From positions 4,291 through 68,290 of the forward strand of contig PCDI01000009.1 in assembly GCA_002778195.1 (NCBI GenBank): a stretch of 64,000 bases of DNA, read 5' to 3'. A program made the position numbers and the translations under genes. The notes under the pieces were generated by a model. It was not told where the DNA came from. It did no database searches and was given only the letters and a program-made list of their open reading frames with translations. This document shows positions 22,429 through 34,010 of this stretch, piece after piece (within the stretch, counting starts at the first letter, position 1; every line of letters starts with the position of its first letter). Origin of the DNA: Raffaelea ambrosiae. Lineage: Eukaryota > Ascomycota > Sordariomycetes > Ophiostomatales > Ophiostomataceae.

Positions 22429-23918
22429 TCAGGTATACCAGGTAGTGGGTGGGATTTCGTTAAGGAGTTTATAACGGCCCAGCTCACGATTCTTGTATGA
22501 CACGGGATCATGAAGTGTGTGAGTTCTCAAATCTCTCCAGAATCTGTCCAGAGCAACCTTCGTCGCAGTCGCTCGCGACCCAGTAACCTCGAACACTCCA
22601 GATGTCACCCGTAGTCCGGAATCAGTTGTAACAACCTTCAAACTGGCGACCCATTCTGCCAAATCCCCTCGTTCCCGAGCCGTTAGAGCAGAACGATTGG
22701 AAGAGTAATTCTCGTAAACGGAGCTAATCTCATCCCCAACTTTGTCAGCCAAAGCTTCCGCGGCTCTCAAGTGTGCGAAAAAATTGCCATAGTTTGACAA
22801 AATGTAGAACTCGTCCACCGCACTTTCTTTGCTCTAAATAAATTCAGCATGTGAAGCAAGAACGATGTGTTGAGATGTTGGTCTCACCTCGCCACCATAT
22901 GGCCATGAACGTGTGTGCTTTTTGGTATAGTCCGCAGCAAAGTCCAATGCCCCCTGAGCAATGCCCAGGTAGAAATTGCTAAAGACAAGTTGGATGCTGC
23001 CAGCAAGCCAAGACATTGGAAGTTAGTGGACTGAACACAAAACGCATAGCGCTGCACCAGTATATTGACTCACGTCGGAAGAAGTAGTGTGGCGAAAGGA
23101 ATCCCAAGAATAGCCGGATCTGGCTGCTTGGTCTTGACGGACCAGCCCAGAGCGTCGGACCATGGAACCTTCACATTTTCAATAGAGACACTTCCAGACT
23201 CTGTAAGCCGGAGACCGATGTTGTCCCAATTGTATTTGAACTTGATACCGGGTTGCTGCGTGGGAACTACGGCAAATATGTGTTCCCCTGTCTTGTCGTA
23301 AGCCCCCTCCACTATAGTGAGATCAGAAACCACACCGCCCGTGTTAAAATTTTTGAAGCCATTGAAAACAATGCTGTCACCTTCCGAGGAGATGGTCAAG
23401 TCATTGTCTCGTGGGTTCACAGCTCCGCCGATGAAATAGTTGTTTTCAAGGAACAGCTTCTGGTAACGATCCGACTGCTCTGGGGAGCCGACGATATTCA
23501 CGGCAGTAGACCAGTTAAGATGGTATCCCAGCAACATTCCCAGTGACCTAGTTAGATATATCAGTATGAAGCCCTATGGAGCTCTACGGATGCAATGGCA
23601 AAGTCACCCTATTACTTACCCATCAGCCTTGGCCACCTCTCTAATGACCTTGAGTGCAACGCTCCATGGCTGACCTCCGCCTCCATATTTGGATGGACCC
23701 AGAGTTTTGAGCAAACCAGAATGCTTGAGAAGAGCCACTTCGGCCACGGGTGCTTTATTTTCTCTCTCTCGAACACCCGCATCCTCTGCTAGCACAGCAG
23801 CTACATCCCTTGCCCGCTGAATCCAGCTGGCTGCATCGCCAGGCAAACTTGACCATTTGGATTTATACGATTCGTAAACCGCAGGGTCCGTTGTTGGTTT
23901 TCCGTGCTCGGTAGCCAT
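22429..23918 (-). CDS. DszC/SfnB-like flavin monooxygenase of the acyl-CoA dehydrogenase fold
   Basis: Four exons: 23918-23620, 23547-23074, 22996-22888 and 22833-22429; 428 residues. The fold is that of acyl-CoA dehydrogenases, but the sequence is closer to FMNH2-dependent monooxygenases such as DszC (dibenzothiophene) and SfnB-like proteins. Conserved-looking blocks are LGPSKYGGGGQPW, GMLLGYHLNWSTAV, FIGGAVNPRDND, FNGFKNFNTGGVVSD, GIAQGALDFAADYT and the C-terminal ATKVALDRFWRDLRTHTLHDPVSYKNRELG (each quoted in part). The last block, with DRFWRD and HTLHDP, is typical of DszC-type enzymes and places the flavin-site histidine. Pairing with a convergent DszA/NtaA-like gene suggests two sequential oxygenations in desulfurisation. 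That link is inference. Confidence 0.82.
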
Positions 23919-24473
23919 AGTCGAGTGGGCTCAGGGTTCAGTGAAAAAAAAAAAAACCTCCCCCCAAAAAAACCAGACGGGGGCTGTAATATCAGTAGAA
24001 AGGGTGGATAGCAAACCTGAGTCCGTCCATATCTATACCTGGAGGACTCGTCGAGCAATTTAAATACGAAGTCCAATTCTCTGCCAGCACCGTACCGGAT
24101 GATGATGCATTATTACGTGATTCTAGACCTCATGGTCGTCATTCAGTTCCACAATTGTATCTTGTATTTGTCTACTTCATCTGTCCAATTGAAGCGTGCC
24201 CGTTCAGCAACCGCATGGATGCTCTTACCGGATGATGTGATTGCTAGCCGGAACATTTTGGGAAGATCGGACACTAGCGGAAACGACACTGATCTGTAAA
24301 CCGATCAAAGTGGCCCGGGTGGATCACGTGATTGCGAAAAACTCGGGGCCATGGTCGGAGGATACTTTATCTTTGTCCTTATCAGCACAATTCGGGTAAA
24401 TGTGATGGGTTCTCACAGACATCGACATTTGAAAGGCTGGGTCGCCAATTCCACATATCGATGTGCCATTACA
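23919..24473. promoter_or_regulatory. Divergent promoter of the DszC-like gene and the Zn2Cys6 gene
   Basis: Two genes start from this 555-base stretch in opposite directions. An A run and a C run follow the DszC-like start at about 23942-23968. A GGATCACGTGATTGCG word near 24321 contains the palindrome ATCACGTGAT, a CACGTG E-box. CACGTG is the type of site bound by bHLH factors, including those of sulfur and phosphate control. No other gene is visible. Confidence 0.45.
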
Positions 24474-26646
24474 ATGGGCCGCCCAAAGGTCCCAGACCAC
24501 AAGCGCCGCCGTGCGGCCATTGCATGCTCGTTCTGCCGGGCAACCAAAAAGAAGTGTAGTGCCACATCGCCTTGCGACCACTGCAAAAGCCGCGGCATTG
24601 CAGATTCCTGCTCTTTCTCAACCAGCGGGGCTGATTCACAGCCATCCGACGAAGCCGACGAATCGTTCAATCGCCACAAAACAAAGAGGAACAAGGGCCA
24701 CAAACACAGCGACCTGGCAGTTTCAGCAACATCCTCCCCAGCCGTGAGGCCGGCACAATCAGCCGAGACGCCTGCAGAGGCTACTTCCATAGTGGCCGAC
24801 GATCGGTCGGCAAACAACGGCGCATTGGTAGGAGTTCTGTCAACGCCGTCGTCTTCGAGCAGCAGTGAAGCCTTGACCCGACCCCGGTTGCTGTTCAACC
24901 GTCGCGGAGAGCAGGGTACGTGTCCCAAGACAACATCACGTCTCGTTTCGAAGAGCTTGCTAACAGCGACCAGTCTACATCGGCCAGGCAGCCTCGCTCT
25001 CTTTTCTGCAACTGGCACGTGAGATTGTGGTGGAGCATATTGGTCCATCTGAATTCTCGCATAATGGGAAAATCCAGACAATGCTGGAAACGTCGTCCCC
25101 CAAGCCTACGGAAGAAGAGAGCGTGCCGCCACCGGAAGTCTCCCTAGATGTTGACGAAATGCTGAAATATGCAGGCGCCTTTAACATCTCAGTAAGGGTC
25201 AAATGCTCCGCACATAAAATTGTTTCACTCTGCTCTAACGATCAGGTTGATGGTCTTATGAACTTGTTTGCGCCATCGGAGGTCCACGGTCTCATCGTCG
25301 GCTCTAAAGCTTCGGATGCCCGCTACCGAAATCCGTACAAGCGGGCCACTGTTGATCTCATAGTAGCAATTGGAGCTCAGTGCACATCGCCTGAAAGTGC
25401 GAATGATATTGGCCAACCGTATTTCCACCACGCACAGAAGCTGGCCATGTCGGAGACACTCGAAGATCCAAGTGTTGACATGATACGCGCCTTTCTGTTA
25501 ATGGCATTCTACATGCTCGGCAGCTGCCGGCGCAATGCCGCCTTCATGTACATCGGTGTCGCAACACGCGCCGCCGTTGTTCTTGGACTCCACAGTCACG
25601 CATCATACACCGATATGAGCATACCGCGTTTCCAGTTGCGGCTTTCAATATGGATGAGTCTCTGCGTCCTCGATATGGTGTCCAGTGCAATACTGGGCAG
25701 GCCAGCTGCTACATCATCGCTACGGGCGGATCTAGACAAGAACATTGACGACATGACTGCGTCAATACGCGCTCATATGGACTTGAATGTCTTGATGGCC
25801 TCGTACAAAATACTGACAGTTATTACTGACACAGTGGACAACCTATATACATGCGATACTGTCTCTGGTGCTTTCATTGAACAATATCTCAACGCCATTG
25901 AGGTGTGGAAGCGCGACTACGGCAGCTGCTGTACAGACACTGAACACAACAGCGTCGGCAAGGTGCACGTGTCGTGCCTGTATTACTTTGCTGTGACGTT
26001 AGTTACACGGCCCATCTTGGCGCTCACACTGATCAATCCTTCGTCTGATCGACTATTTCGCTCTTCGTTTTCTCACATGGCTCAGGCCTGTGTGGAAGCC
26101 GCCATCTTTCTTGTCCAGGCTTGTGTGGACGCACAGGACGCAGGACTTCTTCTTGGAAATATGTGCATTCTGAAGGCTTTAGTCTTCGTGGCCGGTCTGA
26201 TTCTTGGCCTGCGCAGCTTCTCAGAGCAACAGATCGACTACAAGGTCGAGCTAGCCTTCGCGGGGGCTCGTCGCAACCTAGAATTTCTCTCAGCCCAGAG
26301 TCCCCAGGCCGCGCATTACTTTGAGATATTGCGCCTACTGCTCAAAGCAGTAACAAAACAACGAGAACGATATGCAAATGCGAGCCACAACCCCTACGTC
26401 AGTAGACTGCACGGGGAGATGTCTCGTTCGCAGCCCGATACTGAAATTCCACCAAAAGATGGCTGCGAGAGCACTCGATCGGACGAAAATCCCGCCCACA
26501 AAACCCAACCATGGCTGTCGCTTTCCAGTACCTCGAGTACCGGACTGGCCGCAGACCCGAGTTGCGGAGTGCAGTTTATCTGGGATAATTTTGACTTATC
26601 ACTGTGGGATGATTTTCTTCAGCCAAACAGCACCAGGGAGTTTTAA
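24474..26646 (+). CDS. Zn2Cys6 transcription factor with fungal-specific domain
   Basis: Three exons: 24474-24915, 24974-25191 and 25246-26646; 686 residues. The Gal4-type zinc cluster has cysteines 18, 21, 28, 34, 37 and 46 (CX2CX6CX5CX2CX8C). A Ser/Thr-rich region follows, then VYIGQAASLSFLQLAREIV across intron 1, a hallmark of this regulator type. The middle-homology region contains AFYMLGSCRRNAAFMYIGVATRAAVVLGLH. Intron 2 (54 bases, GTAAGG to CAG with a CTAAC branch) is a multiple of three, so retaining it would add 18 residues instead of breaking the frame; the spliced AFNISVDGLMNLF reading is better. An upstream in-frame ATG at 24405 is an alternative start. It probably controls the neighbouring DszC/NtaA-like pair or the acyl-CoA unit to the right; this is inferred from position only. 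Confidence 0.88.
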
Positions 26647-27017
26647 GAATGGCTTTATATTTGAGGCGCGTATTTGCAGACGATAGATGGACTTTAAGCG
26701 CTGCCGCTTGCTGGGAGTAGTTGGCTTTCTTCAGTTTTGTATACTCGGCGTATAGGTATGGCAAATAAACTTGCTGTGATTTGAATTGTGCTCCCCTACC
26801 ATCACGGTTTTGTATTTGGACGACGAGAGGGCGTCTGACACGCGAACAAAACAAAAAGTCAATGGGCAAGCAAGCGTACATTTGGCGTCCGATACTTCGC
26901 TACATATTTTCCCTTTTCTCACATGGTTCTCAACTAAACCTTGTCGCATTGAGAATCTCTTCGATAGCTGCTTAATCTGAGTGGGTCCGTGGTTGGACGG
27001 CGTGAGAGCAGGGGTTT
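26647..27017. other. Short convergent spacer
   Basis: This is the 3' region of the Zn2Cys6 gene and of the acyl-CoA dehydrogenase gene, which converge here. Nothing else was recognised. Confidence 0.4.
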
Positions 27018-28531
27018 CTAAAGTTTAAACCCCTTATTCTTGGATTGTGCCATCTCCTGGCGAACCGCAAGGTCTGTGATTATCTCCTCACTCCCTCCAC
27101 CTACAATGCTTACTCTCAAATCACGACTGATCTGCTCTACTCGCGAGCCAATCCCCCCGCGCTGGTAGCCAGCCCCACCGAAGATCTGGAGCGCTTCACG
27201 GTTCGCCAATTCTAAGAGCCTGCCGCCATGTACTTTGGCAAGCGCAATCCTTGACGCAAGTTCCTGCCCAACCTCGCCTGTTATTTTGGCGTGGTATGCA
27301 ATTTGCTCGATCCAAGCCCAATGCGATTCGATATATCGGGCAAGTGTGGCCAGCTTGTGGCGAATGATTTGATTCGAAAAGAGAGGCTTACCAAACGTCT
27401 GGCGGTCAAGGGCATACGCCCAAGCATCCTCTAAACAAATTCGGGCCAAAGCATTCATGCCAACTGCCATGATAAGTCGCTCGCGATTAAAGTCTAGACT
27501 TGTTTAGTCGTTTCCGTATTCTGCAATACTGGTCTGTTAGGTGGAAACATACTCGTCATGAGATAGTGAAACCCATTATTCTCCTTGCCGAGCAAATTCT
27601 CCTCTGGGATAAGAACATTGTCAAGAGTAATCCAAGCAGTTTCTCCGGCATTGAACCCCGTGTTGCTGATTTTACGTCGAGACACCCCCTCCAAATGAAG
27701 TGGGATGACAAGAATCGAGATGCCTGCGGCACCCGGCCCCCCTGTTCGAACGGCAGTGGTCATATGTGTTGCCGTGAGACCCCCCGATATCCATTTCTGA
27801 TAAAATATCAGAAACTCGAGCCACGATCAAAACATCTATAAAATACCCACTTTGTGACCGTTAACCAGATAGGATACTCCGTCTTCGGTTTTCTTTGCCG
27901 TCGTTTTGAGGTTGGCAAGGTCAGAGCCCCCTGGGGGAAGTCAGATCGTCGTCGAAACCAATATATGCAGAGGTTTTACCTGTGGGCTCTGTCGCTCCTA
28001 GGCAGAATGATGTTTCGCCAGGAAATATCCCGCGCAGCCATCTCTCCTTTTGCGCTTCCGTTCCATGGAAGACAATCGGAGGTACGCCAATTGCTACCCC
28101 CCCGCCTAGCCCTCCCATAACGCCGCCACAGGCAATTCTGTTTAGTTCATAGTGCAGAACGATGAAGTGAAAGATGTCCCATTCTGGCAGTATGGTTAGA
28201 CAAAATTACGACCTCTTTTGGATGATGGGCTCGTACCTTCAAATGCAACTCCACCTGGAAGCAAAACACCATGAGCGTATTTGGCTGGCATCTCCTGGAA
28301 AGCTAGACCCGCCTGTGCGTAGGACCTTTTTGCTTCTGTTGGGACTCTTCCATCTTCCTCCCACTCTGAGACGAATGGGAAAATATATTCCTGGAGATAC
28401 TTGCGGACTGCCTGTTGAAGTTTCCTGTGGCTTTCCGTATAGTACGGTGACTTCAGGGTATTGAGCCAAGCTGGCTCAGCAAAGGGCGCCAGGCTTGCAG
28501 GCCAGCCTGTGTTACTCTGTTTGGTAGACAT
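27018..28531 (-). CDS. Acyl-CoA dehydrogenase family protein
   Basis: Five exons: 28531-28237, 28183-27980, 27930-27851, 27796-27553 and 27493-27018; 432 residues. FAD enzyme of the alpha,beta-dehydrogenating acyl-CoA family. The order of blocks is normal: LPAKYAHG, GVPPIVFHGTEAQKERWL, FCLGATEPTGGSDLANLKT, VNGHKKWISGG, GFHYLMTNFNRERL, AWAYALDRQTFGKPL, ALQIFGGAGYQRGGIGSRVEQISRD, and GGGSEEIITDL near the end. The splice sites were set so that each block reads through. The position usually held by the catalytic glutamate near the C-terminus reads IVGGGSEEI, and which glutamate serves is uncertain. It shares strand and close spacing (263 bases) with the thiolase-like gene, suggesting a joint role in breaking down an unusual acyl-CoA. 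Mitochondrial or peroxisomal location is not evident; the C-terminal KGFKL is not a clear PTS1. Confidence 0.87.
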
Positions 28532-28794
28532 GAAGCAGATACACCAGTTTGGTAGAGTCATGTAAGCATGTCCAGGAAAACAGCAAAACAGGTGAACGAA
28601 AACAAATTCTTCTCCTTATATCCCACATATGTCTGGCAAAAATTCGGGGGTGCCTCACATGCACTCTCGGACTAGTTACTCCACACTGACTCTCCGAGTC
28701 CTCATTGGCCATCCTTTTCAAAACACTGACTCGCTCCCCAAGCAGCTAATTTTAGCGTCTCTGGGGCTCTCCCATGTTGACCCCTAAAATTATC

Positions 28795-30757
28795 CTACAT
28801 TTTCGCTTCTGGGTTGAAATAAAAGAGACTTCTCCCGTCGGCTCCTTGGCAAACATACCCTCCAAGCCCAACAGGCTCAATATCCGGATCCGCCAGCTTC
28901 TGTAGCGTCGTATTATCGCCGTGGTTGCAAACAAACCGGTGATTGTTTCCCTTCAGTCTTCCGACAATGTGACCAATGCGTGGATGTCCTTGCCGGTTGA
29001 ACTCGACTGTATATGTCTGCCAAAAGTTAAAGGCTAAACCTTCACATCAGTGGAACGTGACCGACTAACTTCTATAGTTGCAACACCTTCTGGTCTCTCG
29101 CTGATGACCGGGCAAAGGCTGTGGTTTATGTGCTTCGGCAAGGGGTTTTGCTCTGGGTATAAGGGGGCAATTCTGCGGGGCCGTGAAGATAGACAAATTG
29201 CATAGTGATGAGTAAGACAGCCACCGTTAGCAAGAACGAGACCATTCGTATACTTCGATTCTCTGAGTTGACGAGTCATCTCTGTTACGGCCTAACATAG
29301 TATTAAACGATGCTTTGCTGTGACGAAGAAAGGCGAGAGCAGCGACGTACGTGAAGCGAATAGTTATTGCCGGCCCCACCAAATGAAGTCAGCCCACCAA
29401 GAACAGATATCGGTTTCGCTGATCTCGGAGTTGAAAGCCCAAGGTGTTTGCAGGCCAGTTTGGGAACTATCGGGAAACACCTGGACTTGGTCAGCGAAGA
29501 TCCCCTAGTGTTGTGCATCTGAAATATTACTTACGAATAAATATCATAACAGTCGACATCGCCAATCGCCAGACCTGATGCTTCGAGTGCCGAATCCAGC
29601 GCCCTTTCTAATGATATACTGGAATGGAAGTTTGGTCGCTCCCAAACTGCGGCAATTAGCGACATCGAACGGCTGTCATTTTAAGCAGAAAGACTCACAG
29701 TTGCTGTTGTCGCTAGTACCAGCCCCGCCGAGAACGTAAGTCCATCTATTTGGGGGAATCCCTAGCTTGGAAGCGTGTTCTACGGATGTCAACAGGCAAG
29801 CGGCAGAGAGATTGACCGTATTGAATGCATTCAGAAATAGTTGGTCTGTTGTGTCAGCCAATTGTGTCCAAAGCTATGTCTCCTTTTCTTCTCCCATAGA
29901 CATACAAGGTGTGCAAATCATGCGGTTATGCTTGGACAGGATTTTTATGGAGTCCACTGTCCTTGGTGGTTCGCCGCATCTCCAGCTGTACGGATGTTTA
30001 CAAGCGATTGCATCAAATTCTGCATATAGCTCTGCGGATTCTTGTTGGTTCTGCGCTTGCGTCTGCCCGTCATGCGCCCGAAAGCAATTCTCATACATGG
30101 GATAGACGTGTATGGGCAGTCCCATGGAGTGTCTGCTGCCAATGTCTGCAGGTATAAGTAAAGAAGCAAACGAAAGGCGTGTTAGGGTTTTTTTTTTTTT
30201 TGAAAGCTTACTGTTTCCGAAAAGCGAGAGGTCTGGAGCCCAGATAGGCTTCACAATTGGGTCTGGTTCAGACCAGCCAGGTGGCGGGAGTTTACCCATC
30301 TTCTGACACGCAGCCACTGTGTTTTGGGGAACAAAGTCAGATGGGTCATTCGTCGGGGGCGAAATGTGAGGTAGTTTGCCATACATGAAGCCAGGGACTC
30401 CCCCCCAGCTACAACGGCCAGTTTGCTAGTGCCAGAAGCGATTCTCCTGGCAGCCTCGTCACAAAGTAATGCGGGCTGGTTGCCACCATGTTCCCCGAGA
30501 GCGAGATGATCCGGCTTTGCTTGGATTTTGGAGGCAATCAAACTTGGCAAATTGGGGTACGCCCACGTCCACGGCGGTACGATAGAAATGCTGTCAATAT
30601 GCCCCAATATATCAGCAGGTAACGAAGCATCCTCTACCGAGTTTCTTATGGCTCGTAGAATAAGATCCGCAGGTTCAGTGGAATGCAAAGGATCGAAGTT
30701 CTTGTCCCTCACCTCGCCCACGCCGATAATTATTGGTGTCGTATCGCCGGTGGCCAT
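28795..30757 (-). CDS. Thiolase-like protein (TLP1/SCP2-thiolase type) with extra C-terminal domain
   Basis: Eight exons: 30757-30385, 30316-30212, 30145-29906, 29845-29699, 29646-29535, 29480-29351, 29291-29070 and 29016-28795; 516 residues. Thiolase-fold blocks include HGGNQPALLCDEAARRI, NAFNTVNLSAACLL, LGGAGTSDNSN, DIYSCFPIVPKLACKHLGL and GGLTSFGGAGNNYS. The last two exons encode the small beta-rich extra domain of type 1 thiolase-like proteins (TYTVEFNRQGHPRIGHIVG and onward). The position where thiolases carry the nucleophilic cysteine reads HGGN, and the usual C-terminal GHP loop reads NGGCLTHH. The chemistry may therefore differ from ordinary beta-ketothiolysis. It is flanked on the same strand by an acyl-CoA dehydrogenase and an MFS gene. 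A terminal AKM is not a strong peroxisomal signal. Confidence 0.85.
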
Positions 30758-30985
30758 GGTCGCAATGCTGTGCCCAAAGGAATCATTACTCTGTTACTGA
30801 TTCTAATACAAGCGACGTATGCTATATAAGCAGCAGCTCCATAGGTACAAACTAGTTATTACTATTACCTCGGTATCCCATGGCCGCTGTGAGGGGTACA
30901 AGGACTGACGTCAGAAGCAGTTGACAATGGCTTCCCCGCAACCACGTGGGTGTCGAAAGCCCCCCAACACTGCTCGTCTCAAAGG

Positions 30986-32888
30986 CTACTTTACCACACG
31001 CATTTTCCGCTCGACTTTGTCCGTCAAGTGCTTCTGGGCATCTCTGGAGAATAGACAACCAACAATAGCTATGCCCCCGAACCCCAAGCTAGCCAGGTAG
31101 ACAGTCTTGAATGCCTGCGAATATGCTATTGATGCCGCTCCTTGGACTGCTGCCTGGATCGACTGCGCGAATCCCGACATATCTCCAGCATCATAGGCGA
31201 GAAGCAGGTCATAAACCTGATCTGGAGAGAGGCCTGCCTTTTCAGCAGCCGGGATAATGTTGTTAGGAAGTGTCCTTTGGAGGCGATTACTCAAAATACT
31301 CGAGTAGACGGCGACAGCGATAGATCCCCCAGCAGAGCGTATCGACGCCAGCAAACCGGATGCCAGGCCAATGTCACCGGCCTCGCAGAACAAAGGGGCC
31401 AGGGATAAGGACGCCAGCTCAATAAATCCCACAAAAAACGGACCGAGGATTGTTAGGGCAATGCCTAACTCTTTTTTGGACGGGTCCAGTGCAGCCAGGG
31501 CCGAAACAAATCCAACCATAGCAAACGTTGAGAAAACGAGCCAATATCGCACATTGCCACCCCACCGAACTATGCCACCAGCGGAGATCTGGCCCAAAGC
31601 AGTAGCAGAAGCTACTGTGCAAGACAGCCAGCCACCATATGTTATATCAGTAGTAAACAGTTTCTGCACCTGCTGCGGCCATAGTAGTACTGCCGAGTAG
31701 TAGAACACTGCAGAGAGTTAGGCTTGTGCTCTGTATTTTCTCCTGATTGTCGCTTCATTGGGGCAACTTACTGCTCGCCACTGTTGCGCAGCACACAAGA
31801 GACATGAACCCGCGGTTGAAAAAAAACTTGACAGGTATAGCCGGGTAGGACAGATTTGCAAGGCTTTCCCAGACAAACAACAAAACCAACAGAACGCAAC
31901 CTATTGTAATAGCTGAGATCGTAGCCGTGGATCTCCATGGATACATGCTACCACCCCATGACACGCCCATCAGGAATACTGTTAGGCCTGCTGTCCAGAG
32001 GAATAATCCAAAGTAGTCCAGCTTCTTCAGGATGTCACGTTTTGTTCTGCGCTCGTGGAGAAGTTCAAATGTAGGGGGATGGTAGAAGAAAAATAAGAAG
32101 ACGATTGCTAACCCAACATCAATGATGTTGACGTAGTAGCACCACCTCCACCCCATGGATGGGTTCTCGATAAATTTGCGGGCTGTCTCTCATTAGCCAT
32201 GTGTTCTTCTTCTTGGCGACTTCTTTAGATTCTGTAGGGGGTGACACAAGATTTCCATACCGATCATGGGGCCGAAAGATGCGATTGGTGCATTCGTCAG
32301 AAATATTAAGGAAATAATCATTGGCCGATATTTGTTAGGGACCAGCTCTCCTATTGCAACATTAAAACTCAGCTGACAGGTCTCCCCCAAGCCGTAAACG
32401 GCGCTGCCGATGATGAGAGAGTCCACATTCGTAGCAGTAGCGCAGACAACAATACCGAGTAAAGCGACTACATTACCGCCTATGAAAAACCACCGGCGGC
32501 CGAAGAGGTCCGAAAGACGGCCTAAAATCGTATATGTGAACGACAGCGCAAGAGTGCGGGCAATGTTGGTCCATGCGATGTATTTGCTTGGGCCGATATC
32601 ATTATTGATGTATGTCAGAATGTTGGTCGGGAGAATAACGAAGAAGTAAGCACTAATTGCAGAGAAGCAGAAGCCCTGGCATCATTGTATTTGTTAGCCA
32701 CGTTAGACAAGTCTGCGATGTCATTTGAGACCTACAATCACAGTCCCAACGAATGACCACGAGCGAAAGTAGCCGGGTGGCAAATCATCTCCCAAGGCAG
32801 CCGACTTAACAGAGATCGTGTCGGGATCTCTCTCCTTTGATTTGGCAACAAAGTCCCTGTGCTCAGCCGTTTTAATGTTCTTCTCCAT
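30986..32888 (-). CDS. MFS transporter, Tri12/siderophore-drug efflux-like (DHA2 group)
   Basis: Four exons: 32888-32736, 32675-32261, 32182-31772 and 31707-30986; 566 residues. About 14 hydrophobic segments are expected. The typical motif GRLSDLFGRRWFFIGGN lies between segments 2 and 3. LGETCQLSFNVAIGELVPNKYRP and FGPMIARKFIENPSMGWRWCYYVNII fit the trichothecene efflux pump (Tri12) family of 14-TM fungal carriers. The N-terminal 45 residues are polar and cytosolic. Plasma membrane location is expected. Its 3' end lies 228 bases from the start of the thiolase-like gene, in the same orientation. It may import or export the compound handled by the neighbouring acyl-CoA enzymes; direction of transport cannot be told. 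Confidence 0.9.
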
Positions 32889-34010
32889 TCTTTCTGCCGG
32901 TACAATGGAATGTAGGCGGGTGTGTCACCGATGGAAAGCGACTCGGATTACATGTTGCACTGTCCAACATCCTGGGGCAGGCGAGGCTCTTATACATGCC
33001 CAGCGCAGAACCACGTCGTGTTTACATTGGCTTGGAGGTACCTTAGCAACAAAGACATGCAAATTTCAAAGGAGCTCACTTTTTCACAACTACTATGTAC
33101 GCACTCTGGACAACGCTGGATCTGATTCCACAGCCCACATCCTACCCCACAAAATGATTCATCGCTTTGTGGCTCTGGCAGACTTGAATCATTTCTATTT
33201 AACTACCCCGCAAGGACGACGAATCCTGAGGCAATGGCAGATTTGTTGCCAGTCTGGACTGTCTCATAATAGCATGGTGGCCACTTGGCGTAGGTTAATG
33301 TTATCCCCCCCCGAGATGCCATGATATGCATGTGATCAGTTTTGCGCCATGTCGCTACTGTTAGAAGTTTCGACCCAAAGTGAGCGGTGGGGATAGTTAG
33401 CATGACGAGAAGTCTTTTCCGGAAGAGCCATTACTTGGCTGCGGAGGTATTGCAGGGCGGGCTAATCTAATTGATCACAGCGACCACGCTCAGGTTTAGG
33501 TCTGGTAGACCCGAACTGGATTTTACGGGGTGAGTTTCTTAACTGGCGAGCAACTGGAAATGCCGAGGTATATTAGGATGCGCAGAAAAATTGACAGGGT
33601 GTCCATATAAGAACAGTTGTAAACGTCCGCTCGTTTCAACCCATGTTGACTCGAATAAGTTAGCTGCTTCACGACCAAGCCTTATCATATTTCTCCATGG
33701 TTGTCTGAGCGCCTCATGAGATAAGTGAATTTCATGGTGGTATCGTCCTCCTATCACCGTAATTTGATCATGTTACTCCTCTACACGGTCTCGTCATGTG
33801 ATACGCAAAGTGGAATGATATCACATCTAAGTGGATAAAGAGGGGGGAAGTTGGAGACCGGATCCGACGGACGCTGTAGGACATAAATTGTGCGGGACAG
33901 GCCCAGGACGTCCACGTCTTCTACATTCGTTCTTGTTATTATTTCCTTCTTTCTATAACCATTTCACCTGTTTCGCAGTCAGGGCAACGCCAAAAAAAGA
34001 AGAAGAAAAC
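32889..34010. promoter_or_regulatory. Divergent spacer between the MFS and alcohol dehydrogenase genes
   Basis: An 1.1-kb stretch from which the MFS gene (minus) and the dehydrogenase gene (plus) start. Short frames only. CTACTATGTACGC near 33099 is another copy of the ACATAGTA-type word. A CT-rich leader precedes the plus-strand ATG. Confidence 0.4.
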
